Shown here: one piece after another, positions 1 through 7,419 of the stretch
Layout: the number at the start of each line of letters is the position of its first letter
Position numbering within the stretch: the stretch's first letter is position 1
Assembly (NCBI RefSeq): GCF_001280595.1
Contig: NZ_LITU01000053.1
Location: 45,382-108,841, forward strand
DNA from: Paenibacillus xylanivorans
GTDB taxonomy: Bacteria > Bacillota > Bacilli > Paenibacillales > Paenibacillaceae
Reading direction: 5' to 3'
Length of the DNA: 63,460 bases
Program-made: the position numbers and the translations under genes
The notes under the pieces: generated by a model
The model's input: the letters and a program-made list of their open reading frames with translations, nothing else
Databases searched by the model: none
What the model was told of the DNA's origin: nothing

Positions 1-684
1 TTCGAGAATGCATACTATGTCTTGACCCCTTCAGAACAGGTACCTGAGGAAGCTTATGACAGGTTATCTGATCTTCTTGCGTATACACGTGCCCAGATTG
101 TTCGTGTAGAGCCGCTGCTGCACGATGACATTGTGGGAGCGATCAGTCATTTGCCACATGTTATTGCAGTTGCGCTGGTGAACCAGGTACGCGAATATAA
201 TGAATCGAACCCTTTGTATAAAATGCTGGCTGCAGGCGGTTTCCGGGATATTACCCGGATTGCCTCCAGTGATGCCATTGTATGGAGAGATATCCTGCTT
301 AGCAACCGTGAGGTGCTGCTGGGCTTGCTGAAGGATTGGAACGGCCAGATGAAGGCTTTCACTGAAATGCTGGAGCAACAAAATGGTGAGGGCATTGAGG
401 AGGCGTTCCGTCAGGCACGGGAGTTCCGTAGTGTGCTGCCAGAACGACGGAAAGGCATGATCTCGTCGTTGTTTGATCTTTATACGGATGTGCAGGATGC
501 GCCGGGGATGATCGGCAAGATTGCTACCGAGCTTGGGGCGAATGATATTAACTTAAGCAACATGGAGATTATTGAGAACCGGGTCGATGTGCCGGGCATT
601 ATGCGTTTGTCGTTCCGGCAGGAAGAAGAAATGGAACGTGCCAAAACGTTGCTGGATTCCCTTGGGTATCAAGTGTGGGTTTAG
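1..684 (+). CDS. tyrA: Prephenate dehydrogenase, C-terminal part (5' end outside window)
   Basis: The reading frame is open from base 1, so the gene starts upstream of the window and only about the last 227 residues are seen. TyrA oxidatively decarboxylates prephenate to 4-hydroxyphenylpyruvate in tyrosine synthesis in the cytosol. The visible part holds the all-helical dimerisation domain (conserved run around residues 37-60 containing DDIVGAISHLPH, then GGFRDITRIASSD) followed by a C-terminal ACT domain (from about residue 150, DAPGMIGKIATELG), which in Gram-positive TyrA is the likely tyrosine-feedback module. An intrinsic terminator follows directly. Its place at the left edge of a Bacillus-like gene order supports the call. 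The NAD-binding Rossmann half is not in the window. Confidence 0.95.
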   Translation, partial: FENAYYVLTPSEQVPEEAYDRLSDLLAYTRAQIVRVEPLLHDDIVGAISHLPHVIAVALVNQVREYNESNPLYKMLAAGGFRDITRIASSDAIVWRDILLSNREVLLGLLKDWNGQMKAFTEMLEQQNGEGIEEAFRQAREFRSVLPERRKGMISSLFDLYTDVQDAPGMIGKIATELGANDINLSNMEIIENRVDVPGIMRLSFRQEEEMERAKTLLDSLGYQVWV

Positions 685-692
685 GCTTTTGG

Positions 693-717
693 AAGAGGGC
701 GAAAGCCCTCTTTCTTT
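693..717 (+). terminator. Intrinsic terminator of tyrA
   Basis: The stem AAGAGGGC/GCCCTCTT with a GAAA loop begins 8 bases after the tyrA stop and runs into a T-rich tail. It ends the upstream aromatic operon. Confidence 0.85.
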
Positions 718-760
718 GTGTTGAAAACCAGTTGTTACAGTACATAACCTAAAAAAGGAC

Positions 761-845
761 AAAAAAAAGACCGCTTACATAAGCGGCCATTGCTCACGTG
801 GAGCAATACAGTTATTGGATAGGAGTGGAGAGAAACCATACTGTA
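761..845 (-). ncRNA. Candidate small regulatory RNA (about 85 nt)
   Basis: Transcription from the minus-strand promoter at 851-879 would start near 845 and end in the U-run at 768-761. Seen in the sequence, 5' to 3': TACAGT (845-840) that can pair with ACTGTA (812-807), enclosing a 27-nt pyrimidine-rich loop (839-813) with two CUCC motifs (830-827 and 825-822); a hairpin ATTGCTC/GAGCAAT (807-789, sharing base 807 with the first stem); then an 8-bp terminator stem GGCCGCTT/AAGCGGTC (788-769) and eight U. A C/U-rich unpaired segment that can pair with Shine-Dalgarno sequences is typical of Gram-positive trans-acting sRNAs such as RsaE/RoxS and FsrA. I do not recognise it as a named family, and no convincing protein-coding frame with a ribosome binding site is present. 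Confidence 0.7.
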
Positions 846-850
846 CTTTT

Positions 851-879
851 ATTATATGTATACGTTTTCATTTTGTCAA
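851..879 (-). promoter_or_regulatory. Consensus sigma-A promoter for the candidate sRNA
   Basis: On the minus strand there is a perfect -35 TTGACA (879-874), a 17-base spacer and a perfect -10 TATAAT (856-851). It points away from the sigma-factor gene and its only downstream product before the terminator is the 85-nt RNA. Confidence 0.85.
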
Positions 880-996
880 CACTTTGAGTAAAATTGTTTA
901 AAATAATTATAACATTCGTAAATTAAGGAAATATAATCCTTGCATAAAGTGGGATAGATCTTCATTTAGACAATTGCTTGATGATCGGAAATAAAG

Positions 997-1025
997 TTGA
1001 ATGGTGCATTTGAGAAAAATATATT
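997..1025 (+). promoter_or_regulatory. Possible sigma-A promoter in a long gene-free stretch
   Basis: TTGAAT (997-1002), 17-base spacer, TATATT (1020-1025), in an AT-rich stretch. It would yield a transcript of about 300 nt ending at the hairpin at 1316-1339. Weak on its own. Confidence 0.35.
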
Positions 1026-1339
1026 ATAACGAAATTCTTCTGAAATTTTAAATTAATTCTTTAATCACACAAACTTTTTGAGGCCTTCGTTCGTCCAATA
1101 TAAGAGTGGCTTCACAAAAGGGATCAAATTGAAGTCATGGACGAGAAAATAGCCGCATAATAATGACTGGTCGGGCTTCAATGGAAGCCATGGATTTGCC
1201 AGGATGATGCAGACCGTTGTACAATAAATACTGTTAATGTAGAAACGTTGGGGAAATTGCCATTACATAGGGGAATTTGGCGGGAAGGCCTGTTTTGGCG
1301 CTGAACGCTGTTTTATGCGGTGAAAACCGCAACTTTTTT
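1026..1339 (+). other. Gene-free stretch with hairpins, ending in a terminator-like stem
   Basis: No coding frame with a plausible start is seen. It contains GGCTTCA...TGAAGTC (around 1109-1136), GGCTTC-AATG-GAAGCC (around 1173-1188) and finally TGCGGT-GAAA-ACCGCA (1316-1331) followed by ACTTTTTTG, which resembles a terminator. It could be an attenuated leader of the downstream sigma-factor gene or an independent RNA. I do not recognise a riboswitch class. Confidence 0.35.
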
Positions 1340-1355
1340 GTGCCTGTTCGGTAAT
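1329..1355 (+). promoter_or_regulatory. Possible ECF-type promoter of the sigma/anti-sigma operon
   Basis: GCAACTTTT (1329-1337) followed about 15 bases later by CGGTAA (1349-1354). The AAC-type -35 is characteristic of ECF sigma factors, which usually autoregulate. It overlaps the end of the terminator-like hairpin. The -10 is only approximate. Confidence 0.35.
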
Positions 1356-1414
1356 ACATGGATAGAGTCGAACGGGGAGAAGCACATGGATGGGCGAGGA
1401 GGGGTCGCACTCAA

Positions 1415-2008
1415 ATGACGGATTCCCAGTTGATTCGAGAGATCAAGGAAGGTAACCTGGAGTTATATTCCGAGCTGATGAGTCGTTATCAGCGTAAAAT
1501 ACTGGCTTTCGTATATCATATGTTGAAAAGTTCTAATATGGAGCTGCTTGCGGAAGATCTCTGTTCTGAGACTTTCTATAAGGCGTTCCGCAGTTTGCAC
1601 TCATTCCGAGAGGTGGATGCCTCGTTCTCAACCTGGTTATATACCATTGCGAGAAATACGGTACTGAGTGAGCTTCGCAAACAGCGTAGTGGGAGTGTTC
1701 CACTTGAAGAGAGTGGTATTGTACCTGTTGCTCCTTCTGAGAATGCGCCAGAGCATGCTGTATTGCGCAGTGAGCGGGTGATGCTGGTTAGGGATGCAAT
1801 TAACAATTTACCGGAGAAGCAGCGTTCTGCCATTATACTCCGTGAGTATGATCAACTAGACTACCAGGAGATTGCAAATATTCTTGGGCAGAGCGTCAGT
1901 TCTGTGAAATCGTTATTGTTCAGAGCAAGGTCAAGCGTAAAAACTCAATTGGAACCTTATTTCTTCGAACCGGTCTACGAGCCATATGAAGGGATGAAGA
2001 ACAGATGA
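1415..2008 (+). CDS. ECF-family RNA polymerase sigma factor
   Basis: About 197 residues with region 2 (around residues 20-90, including AEDLCSETFYKAF and FSTWLYTIARN, the core-binding and -10 recognition helices) and region 4 (around 130-180, LPEKQRSAIILREYDQLDYQEIANILG then the DNA-contacting SVSSVKSLLFRAR). ATG 1415 is preferred over the upstream in-frame ATG at 1358 because GAGGAGGGG (1396-1404) sits 10 bases before it, while 1358 has no ribosome binding site. It overlaps the anti-sigma gene by four bases (ATGA), the usual arrangement of a membrane-controlled stress sigma factor. Its regulon cannot be told from sequence alone. Confidence 0.92.
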   Translation: MTDSQLIREIKEGNLELYSELMSRYQRKILAFVYHMLKSSNMELLAEDLCSETFYKAFRSLHSFREVDASFSTWLYTIARNTVLSELRKQRSGSVPLEESGIVPVAPSENAPEHAVLRSERVMLVRDAINNLPEKQRSAIILREYDQLDYQEIANILGQSVSSVKSLLFRARSSVKTQLEPYFFEPVYEPYEGMKNR

Positions 2009-2640
2009 ATTGCAATGAAGCCCAGGAACTGTTTGCACTGGTCTGGGACTTGCCGGAAGCTCATCCTCAGCGGATTGCATTTCATGCTCATCTCGCTGGT
2101 TGTGAAGATTGCTCGCAGCAATTTGAGATTTGGGAAGAAGCTCAAATTCTGCTGCACAGTATACCGGTCCCAGTGACAGAACAACAGGCAGAGAAAGTGA
2201 ACCGTAATGTTATGGACCGGATCTATGCGGAGTCTCCATGGCTACTGCCGGAAGAGGCAAAGGTTAATCGTTTCTCTGCTGTGATCCGCAAGCATATGTC
2301 TTTGTGGATTGCTGCGTTCCTGGCAATTTTCTTATGCAGCTTTCTGTACATGGCGATGTTTAAGCCAGACGTAACGGAAGCTGAGCAGACCACCGTGGTC
2401 TCTACAGGTATTTTGGAGACAGGGGTAGCGGGCAGTGAGCCTTCTTCCTCTGGATTGTACAAGTACAACATGACGGGAGCGGACAGAGGGAGTATTATTG
2501 AGCCCTTCGTTGTGAGCATGGGACCAGCGTATCCTCAATACTGGATGGCGTTGTCATTGCTTGCAATAGGTATGGCTCTGTTCTCTCTTGGACGTATGCA
2601 TCGTACAACGAACAAACGCAAACAAGGGGCACGTGCTTAG
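2005..2640 (+). CDS. Membrane-anchored zinc-finger anti-sigma factor
   Basis: 211 residues. The N-terminus carries a zinc-binding anti-sigma motif, H-x3-C-x2-C (AHLAGCEDC around residues 29-37), which in the ZAS/RsiW group binds the cognate sigma factor. One transmembrane helix lies at about residues 95-115 (SLWIAAFLAIFLCSFLYMAMF) and a second hydrophobic segment near residues 177-195, so the roughly 60-residue middle part is predicted outside. Start overlaps the sigma stop (ATGA), implying translational coupling and balanced stoichiometry. Release of the sigma factor would be expected by regulated proteolysis, as known for RsiW; that is inference here. Confidence 0.88.
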   Translation: MNCNEAQELFALVWDLPEAHPQRIAFHAHLAGCEDCSQQFEIWEEAQILLHSIPVPVTEQQAEKVNRNVMDRIYAESPWLLPEEAKVNRFSAVIRKHMSLWIAAFLAIFLCSFLYMAMFKPDVTEAEQTTVVSTGILETGVAGSEPSSSGLYKYNMTGADRGSIIEPFVVSMGPAYPQYWMALSLLAIGMALFSLGRMHRTTNKRKQGARA

Positions 2641-2680
2641 GTAAAGATTTCGTTCACCGTATAGAGAAATGAGGGATGAG

Positions 2681-3280
2681 ATGCGGATTGGGCTTATTCG
2701 TCACGGTCTAACAGACTGGAATGCGGCAGGACGTATTCAGGGACAAACAGACATACCTCTGAATACGGAAGGTCGTGAGCAAGCTGAGCGTCTGGGTAGA
2801 CGTCTGCTTACCGAAGAGTATCGCTGGGACCACATCATTACAAGCGGGCTGTCCAGGGCTCAGGAGACGGGAGAGATTATCTCCGGGCTATTAAATGTTC
2901 CTCTGCTGGAGCCGGATGCACGCTTGAAGGAGCGGGCCTTTGGTCAAATTGAAGGTCTGACATCCGAAGAGCGTGTTGCTCGCTGGGGCGCTTCTTGGGA
3001 GACGCTGGATTTGGGTCAGGAACAGATTGCTGATATACAGACACGTGCTTTAGGCTTTCTGGAGGATTTGTGGGAGGCATATCAGGACAAAAATGTGCTG
3101 ATTGTCTCTCATGGCGCTTTCCTTGCGAATCTGCTGTCAGCTTTGTATAAAGACCGCTATACGGAACGAATTGGAAACCTGTCGCTTACGATCCTGGAGA
3201 AGGAACGTGAAGATTGGAGTCCATTGCTCTATAACTGTACACGACACCTTTCATTGGATCTGGCAAAACAACCTGAGTAA
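2681..3280 (+). CDS. Histidine phosphatase superfamily protein (phosphoglycerate mutase-like)
   Basis: About 199 residues. The catalytic RHG motif is at residues 6-8 (GLIRHGLTDWN), a second conserved region at SGLSRAQETGEI, the acidic region at ERAFGQIEGL, and the second catalytic histidine in LIVSHGAF. The fold is that of cofactor-dependent phosphoglycerate mutase and broad phosphatases (PhoE, CobC); substrate is not predictable. ATG 2681 is chosen because GAGGG lies 5 bases upstream; an in-frame ATG at 2669 lacks a good site. Followed by a strong terminator. Confidence 0.88.
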   Translation: MRIGLIRHGLTDWNAAGRIQGQTDIPLNTEGREQAERLGRRLLTEEYRWDHIITSGLSRAQETGEIISGLLNVPLLEPDARLKERAFGQIEGLTSEERVARWGASWETLDLGQEQIADIQTRALGFLEDLWEAYQDKNVLIVSHGAFLANLLSALYKDRYTERIGNLSLTILEKEREDWSPLLYNCTRHLSLDLAKQPE

Positions 3281-3300
3281 TCGACTCAGGTTGTTTTTTT
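3267..3300 (+). terminator. Intrinsic terminator
   Basis: Stem CAACCTGAGT/ACTCAGGTTG with loop AATCG followed by seven T. It overlaps the last codons of the phosphatase gene. Confidence 0.9.
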
Positions 3301-3424
3301 GCGTTAAAGTCGGTTGAAACGTCCATTCTATATGATTTTGAACCTCTCATTCTTCTTCTGAGCAGTCAACTTCGGGCATAGTATGATTAAAACATAAAAG
3401 ATTTGCAAAAAAGAGGTTTAGATC

Positions 3425-3520
3425 ATGGGAATTCCGTCAACGATGTTTACAAAACCAAACTACTCCAGGCCCCGAAGCATCAGCCAAAAAGTAGTCAAGG
3501 GCGAGGCGATGGACCCATGA
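3425..3520 (+). CDS. Upstream small ORF, 31 codons, coupled to the next gene
   Basis: ATG 3425 is preceded by AAGAGG (3411-3416) at 8 bases, a better site than any start of the following gene. The frame encodes a basic, proline-containing 31-residue peptide (begins MGIPSTMFTKPNY, ends KGEAMDP) and its TGA overlaps the ATG of the next gene (ATGA at 3517-3520). This is the arrangement of a leader ORF whose translation feeds the downstream gene. A frameshifted N-terminus of the downstream protein is the alternative. Confidence 0.5.
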   Translation: MGIPSTMFTKPNYSRPRSISQKVVKGEAMDP

Positions 3521-4635
3521 ATCTAGCGGATATGCTTACTTTTGCCGATATCGGCCAGCTTAACCGAATAGCAGACTATTACCAATGCGAGTGTAAGCCC
3601 AATTCCAAACATGAACTCATCCAGAGTATTCTCACTACATTGGGCAGCAGACCTTTTTTTGAGCAGCAGGTTCGCGAACTAAATCAGGTAGATCTGAGAT
3701 TTTTGAACAACTTGTTGTTTGATACCCGCCAATACTTCGGTATGGAGGAACTTGTCGCCATTGCTCGTCAGTCGATGGATAAAAAAGATAGCGAGGCTGG
3801 AGCCAGTCCACGTGATCTTATCGTACGCTTCACGAAGAGTGGATGGTTGTTCAATGGTACAACCCAACAGACCAGATACCTGTATCAGGTGCCTCAGGAT
3901 CTGCAATTGAGATTTCGGGATGTGTTAGCCACTCACCTGAAGGCAGGCATTGCACAAACGAGCGAGCCTCCCGTTTACAGGGATGAATACCATCTACTTG
4001 CTGATGATCTCAGACTGTTTCTGCAATTCGTCCAGCAGCATGAAATAGCATTAAATGCAGAAGGTATGATGTACCGGCGTTCTCAGCAGCAGATCATGGA
4101 ACATTTGCATGTGAGTGAGGCGCTGGTGGGTAAAGCCGGATGGAGATTCGGTTATGGGCGTTCGTTCAAAGACTACCCCGACCGATTTGCGTTCATCTAT
4201 GACTACGCTTTTCATCATCGTCTGGTCCGGGAGGAGCAGGGCACGCTAAAACTATCACCTTTAGGTGAAGACAAGCTGGGGGCAGAGAAAACAGCTGAGA
4301 TGATACAGCTATTTCGGTTTTGGTTAAGACTTTATAAAGGTGCTATTCCAAATCTGTCCTCCATTGTGTACTGGACAGGGGAATGTGCAGCTGGCTGGTC
4401 CACAGCAGAGTCTTTGTTCCGCCAGATTGGTCCCTACATCCAGCCGTTCTATTATGACACTGCAGAGACGATTTATGACAACAGGATACTTAAAATGATG
4501 CTGCATCTGGGCATGCTTCGCATTGGAGAACATGCAGATGGGCGAACAGTACAAATGACAGCATGGGGTTCACGCCTTGCGTCATCCTGTCGTTCCCTGT
4601 CCGGGGATATCACCCCCGTTATGTTTGACAAGTGA
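3517..4635 (+). CDS. Conserved hypothetical protein, about 372 residues
   Basis: Not assigned to a function. A cytosolic protein with no signal peptide or membrane segment. The N-terminal 60 residues look like a small helical, SAP-like or helicase N-terminal-like module (LTFADIGQLNRIADYY...HELIQSIL), followed by predominantly helical segments and possible winged-helix parts near residues 220-260. The track frame opens at TTG 3403, but ATG 3517 (MNLADML) is preferred since it overlaps the stop of the upstream 31-codon ORF and follows GGCGAGGCGATGG. The gene is separated from the next one by a 44-base gap. Confidence 0.7.
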   Translation: MNLADMLTFADIGQLNRIADYYQCECKPNSKHELIQSILTTLGSRPFFEQQVRELNQVDLRFLNNLLFDTRQYFGMEELVAIARQSMDKKDSEAGASPRDLIVRFTKSGWLFNGTTQQTRYLYQVPQDLQLRFRDVLATHLKAGIAQTSEPPVYRDEYHLLADDLRLFLQFVQQHEIALNAEGMMYRRSQQQIMEHLHVSEALVGKAGWRFGYGRSFKDYPDRFAFIYDYAFHHRLVREEQGTLKLSPLGEDKLGAEKTAEMIQLFRFWLRLYKGAIPNLSSIVYWTGECAAGWSTAESLFRQIGPYIQPFYYDTAETIYDNRILKMMLHLGMLRIGEHADGRTVQMTAWGSRLASSCRSLSGDITPVMFDK

Positions 4636-4679
4636 AGGACAAGTTGCTAAAATCACTCCCAAATTAAGGAGTGATACTT

Positions 4680-5186
4680 ATGATAATTCCATACAAAGGT
4701 ATGCAACCAAAGTTACATCCTTCGGTATATATGGCTGAAGGCGCCAAACTTATAGGTGATCTGACAATAGGTGAAGAATCTACGATCTGGTTCAATGCTG
4801 TACTACGCGCCGATCTGGCACCCATTGTGATTGGACGGCGCTGCAATATACAGGATAATGTTGTTGGGCACGTCAATATGGATCAACCTTTGATTTTGGA
4901 GGACGATGTCTCGGTAGGTCATTCTGCGATCATCCATGGATGTCGTATCGGAACAGGTTCACTGATTGGTATGGGCGCTATCCTTCTCAATGGAGCCGAA
5001 ATTGGTGAATATACGCTGATCGGGGCCGGTTCTGTTGTTACTGAAAATACTAAAATTCCGCCCTATACCCTTGCTTTGGGCACACCAGCCAAAGTGATAC
5101 GTGAGTTGACTGATGCAGATCTTGAGCGGATGTCGAGAACTACACTAGGTTATGTTGCCAAAGGAAAGGAGTATAGGAGCTCTTAA
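4680..5186 (+). CDS. Gamma-carbonic anhydrase family protein (left-handed beta-helix)
   Basis: 168 residues built of hexapeptide repeats (IGDLTIGEESTIWFNAVLRAD...), the left-handed beta-helix of the gamma-carbonic anhydrase/PaaY/YtoA group. Candidate zinc histidines lie in NIQDNVVGHVN, VGHSAIIHG and the following turn. Activity in this group is variable, so a true carbonic anhydrase role is not certain. ATG 4680 is preceded by TTAAGGAGTG at 7-8 bases. Likely co-transcribed with the small IDEAL-domain gene that follows after 23 bases. Confidence 0.88.
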   Translation: MIIPYKGMQPKLHPSVYMAEGAKLIGDLTIGEESTIWFNAVLRADLAPIVIGRRCNIQDNVVGHVNMDQPLILEDDVSVGHSAIIHGCRIGTGSLIGMGAILLNGAEIGEYTLIGAGSVVTENTKIPPYTLALGTPAKVIRELTDADLERMSRTTLGYVAKGKEYRSS

Positions 5187-5209
5187 ATCCGTTTTGGAGG
5201 TGCATCCTA

Positions 5210-5389
5210 TTGGATAAAATGAAAGTTACGTATGAAGTCATGTTGGGGCTGGCTGCTGAGATGGTGTGGGACGACGCGCTTCGTAAACAGCGCAGCGAGA
5301 AGCTGTATATGGAAATCGATAAGGCATTGGCTACCGGAGACGAAGTAGCTTTCCGGAATCTGACGGATGAACTGAAGGCCATAAACTGA
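5210..5389 (+). CDS. IDEAL-domain small protein (59 aa)
   Basis: TTG start at 5210 with GGAGGTG (5196-5202) 7 bases upstream; an in-frame ATG lies at 5219. The protein is 59 residues, soluble and highly charged. Residues about 29-55 (YMEIDKALATGDEVAFRNLTDEL) match the IDEAL domain, named after its conserved sequence and found in short Firmicute proteins, including YpiB, which in Bacillus sits just upstream of DUF2487 and qcrABC. The position here is equivalent. Molecular role unknown. Confidence 0.8.
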   Translation: MDKMKVTYEVMLGLAAEMVWDDALRKQRSEKLYMEIDKALATGDEVAFRNLTDELKAIN

Positions 5390-5419
5390 TGAGCATGTAA
5401 AAATAAATATATAACACAG

Positions 5420-5450
5420 GAAATGCGTGAAACACGCATTTCTTTTTTTT
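5420..5450 (+). terminator. Intrinsic terminator
   Basis: Stem GAAATGCGTG/CACGCATTTC with loop AAA, then eight T. Confidence 0.92.
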
Positions 5451-5552
5451 GTTCAACATCTTTCTTACATGGAAAAGTATGAATCTCTGGATTTATAATA
5501 TACGCTAATATATAATATGGGAATAAAATGGATAGAGAGGGGAATTAGGGAA

Positions 5553-5975
5553 TTGAAATTCAGTGAGATGACTCAAGACAGCTGGGCGGAACTGCAACTC
5601 TATCTGGATACATGCCTTATTCCATACACAGCCCTGACGGGAAAGCAGTCTCCGGTTGAAACAACCGAGGCGTTGGAGCGGCTTAGAGATTTTTTGGATC
5701 TGGTGGAGATTCCTTTTAAAGGACGTATCATGACTTACCCTGCATTTCATTATGCGTGTCCAGATATGTCAATGGCATTAAATACCTTATCCAAACAACT
5801 CAAATCCTCCGGTTTCAAATATGTGGTTATAATGTCATCTGATGGTGTGTTGGAACAGACCCAAATGACTTCTGCAGATTTGGTATTAAGCCGTTCTGTT
5901 TTAGTTCAAGAGGTGGGAGAAGAGGGGGTTTCGCGTTTTGTCGGGGAAAAAATACGTGAGTTATGGAAAAGATGA
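5553..5975 (+). CDS. DUF2487 family protein (YpiF-like)
   Basis: About 140 residues, soluble, of unknown biochemical role. It resembles YpiF (DUF2487), which in Bacillus precedes qcrA, as here. TTG 5553 (first residues MKFSEMTQDSWAEL) is preferred to the ATG at 5517: AGAGGGG (5536-5542) is 10 bases ahead and the extra N-terminal residues of the longer version look like translated leader. It ends about 80 bases before the qcr promoter, so it is probably transcribed separately from qcrABC. Confidence 0.78.
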   Translation: MKFSEMTQDSWAELQLYLDTCLIPYTALTGKQSPVETTEALERLRDFLDLVEIPFKGRIMTYPAFHYACPDMSMALNTLSKQLKSSGFKYVVIMSSDGVLEQTQMTSADLVLSRSVLVQEVGEEGVSRFVGEKIRELWKR

Positions 5976-5980
5976 CCTAC

Positions 5981-6057
5981 ATGTGACAAATGTGACAATT
6001 TACCAACATTTTTTTAATAACGCTTACAAATGAACCTTAAAAATGTGTGACAAATTC
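5981..6057 (+). promoter_or_regulatory. Direct repeats of TGTGACAAAT upstream of qcrA
   Basis: TGTGACAAA (5982-5990), TGTGACAAT (5991-5999) and TGTGACAAATT (6046-6056); the third abuts the -35 element at 6058. Possible binding sites for a respiratory regulator. They do not form the Rex palindrome (TTGTGAA-N-TTCACAA). Confidence 0.35.
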
Positions 6058-6086
6058 TTGACGGTGTTCTAGGGCTACTATATGAT
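6058..6086 (+). promoter_or_regulatory. Sigma-A promoter of qcrABC
   Basis: TTGACG (6058-6063), 17-base spacer, TATGAT (6081-6086), giving a leader of about 75 bases before qcrA. Confidence 0.75.
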
Positions 6087-6122
6087 TATGTATGTTCTAG
6101 TAAGTCGTGGAATTTCTGATAA

Positions 6123-6136
6123 TGAAAACGATTGAG
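6123..6136 (+). promoter_or_regulatory. cre-like site in the qcr leader
   Basis: TGAAAACGATTGAG matches 12 of 14 positions of the CcpA consensus TGWAARCGNTWNCW. It lies about 30 bases after the predicted start, a place where CcpA can act as a roadblock. Low confidence without a search for similar sites. Confidence 0.3.
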
Positions 6137-6168
6137 AGAGTTGGCTGAAAAAGGGGGTTGGAGACAGT

Positions 6169-6711
6169 ATGAGCAGTGAGCATGACCAGCACGAAGCTTC
6201 GATGAAATTGCCAAGCCGCATGGAAATGTCACGCAGGCAGTTTTTGACGTACACGCTTGGTGGAGCTACAGCCTACATGGCCGCCGGTGCAATACTCCCC
6301 ATGGTCCGTTTTGCGGTGGACCCAATTTTGCAGCACAAGGGAGAAGGCACCTCTGTCAAAGTAGCGGAAATCAGCAAAATTACGAATGAACCTCAAGAAT
6401 TTACGTTTGAACTGAAACAGCAAGATGGTTGGTATTTAAGCAATGCTTCGTTAATCGCCTGGATCAGGAAAGATGAGCAAGGCAAAATCTATGCGCTTTC
6501 ACCCATTTGTAAACATTTGGGCTGCACCGTAGGTTGGAACAGTGATAAGCAGTATCCCGATGAATATCATTGTCCGTGCCATGGCGCGCATTATACCAAA
6601 GAAGGAAAGAACCTTGCCGTAGCCCCGAAGCCGCTCGATGAGTATGTGGTTAAGGAAGATCAGGGTTGGGTTTATCTGGGCGACATTGTTCCGAACACCC
6701 GAGTCAAATAG
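6169..6711 (+). CDS. qcrA: Menaquinol:cytochrome c reductase, Rieske iron-sulfur subunit
   Basis: 180 residues. A twin-arginine-like N-terminus (SRRQFLTYTLGG) leads into one membrane anchor (about residues 27-50), then the Rieske domain with the cluster-binding boxes CKHLGC and CPCHGAHY, each giving a Cys and a His to the [2Fe-2S] centre. It takes electrons from menaquinol at the outer face of the membrane and passes them to the haem of QcrC. First gene of a qcrA-qcrB-qcrC operon with gaps of 15 and 21 bases. ATG 6169 follows GGGGGTTGGAG. Confidence 0.95.
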   Translation: MSSEHDQHEASMKLPSRMEMSRRQFLTYTLGGATAYMAAGAILPMVRFAVDPILQHKGEGTSVKVAEISKITNEPQEFTFELKQQDGWYLSNASLIAWIRKDEQGKIYALSPICKHLGCTVGWNSDKQYPDEYHCPCHGAHYTKEGKNLAVAPKPLDEYVVKEDQGWVYLGDIVPNTRVK

Positions 6712-6726
6712 GAGGCGTGAACGCAG

Positions 6727-7398
6727 ATGTTTAAAAATGTCTATGACTGGATTGACGAGCGTCTCGATATCACGCCAATCTGGAGGGACGTTGCGGATCA
6801 TGAAGTTCCAGAGCACGTAAACCCGGCTCATCACTTTTCCGCATTCGTGTACTGCTTTGGTGGATTGACGTTCTTTATTACTGTTATTCAAATTTTGTCA
6901 GGGATGTTCCTGACCATGTATTATGTTCCTGATATTATTAATGCTTACGCCAGTGTCGAGTATTTGCAGACCAAAGTAGCCTTCGGCCAAATTGTACGCG
7001 GGATGCACCATTGGGGAGCCAGTTTGGTTATCGTTATGATGTTCTTACATACGATGCGTGTGTTCTTTACCGGCTCTTACAAAGCACCACGCGAGATGAA
7101 CTGGGTTGTCGGCATGCTGATCTTTTTTGTCATGCTGGGTCTGGGACTTACCGGGTACCTGTTGCCTTGGGATAACAAAGCCTACTTTGCAACCAAGGTT
7201 ACTCTGGAGATTGCGAATACGGTTCCTTGGCTGGGACCGATCATTAAGGAATTCCTGCAAGGCGGAACAATTGTAGGTGCACAAACGTTAACAAGGTTCT
7301 TTGCCCTGCACGTCTTCTTCCTTCCGGCTGTGCTTCTGGTGCTTCTGGTCGGTCACTTTATTATGATCCGCAGACAGGGCATTTCGGGACCACTATAA
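6727..7398 (+). CDS. qcrB: Menaquinol:cytochrome c reductase, cytochrome b subunit
   Basis: 223 residues, the short b6-type cytochrome b of Bacillus with four transmembrane helices. Haem-ligand histidines are seen in MHHWGASLVIVMMFLHTMR and in the later ALHVFFLPAVLLVLLVGHF pair. It carries the quinol-oxidising site together with QcrC. Start ATG 6727 follows AGGAGGCG. Length and context match the Bacillus subunit. Confidence 0.95.
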   Translation: MFKNVYDWIDERLDITPIWRDVADHEVPEHVNPAHHFSAFVYCFGGLTFFITVIQILSGMFLTMYYVPDIINAYASVEYLQTKVAFGQIVRGMHHWGASLVIVMMFLHTMRVFFTGSYKAPREMNWVVGMLIFFVMLGLGLTGYLLPWDNKAYFATKVTLEIANTVPWLGPIIKEFLQGGTIVGAQTLTRFFALHVFFLPAVLLVLLVGHFIMIRRQGISGPL

Positions 7399-7419
7399 TC
7401 TGAGAAGGGAGGAATCGAC

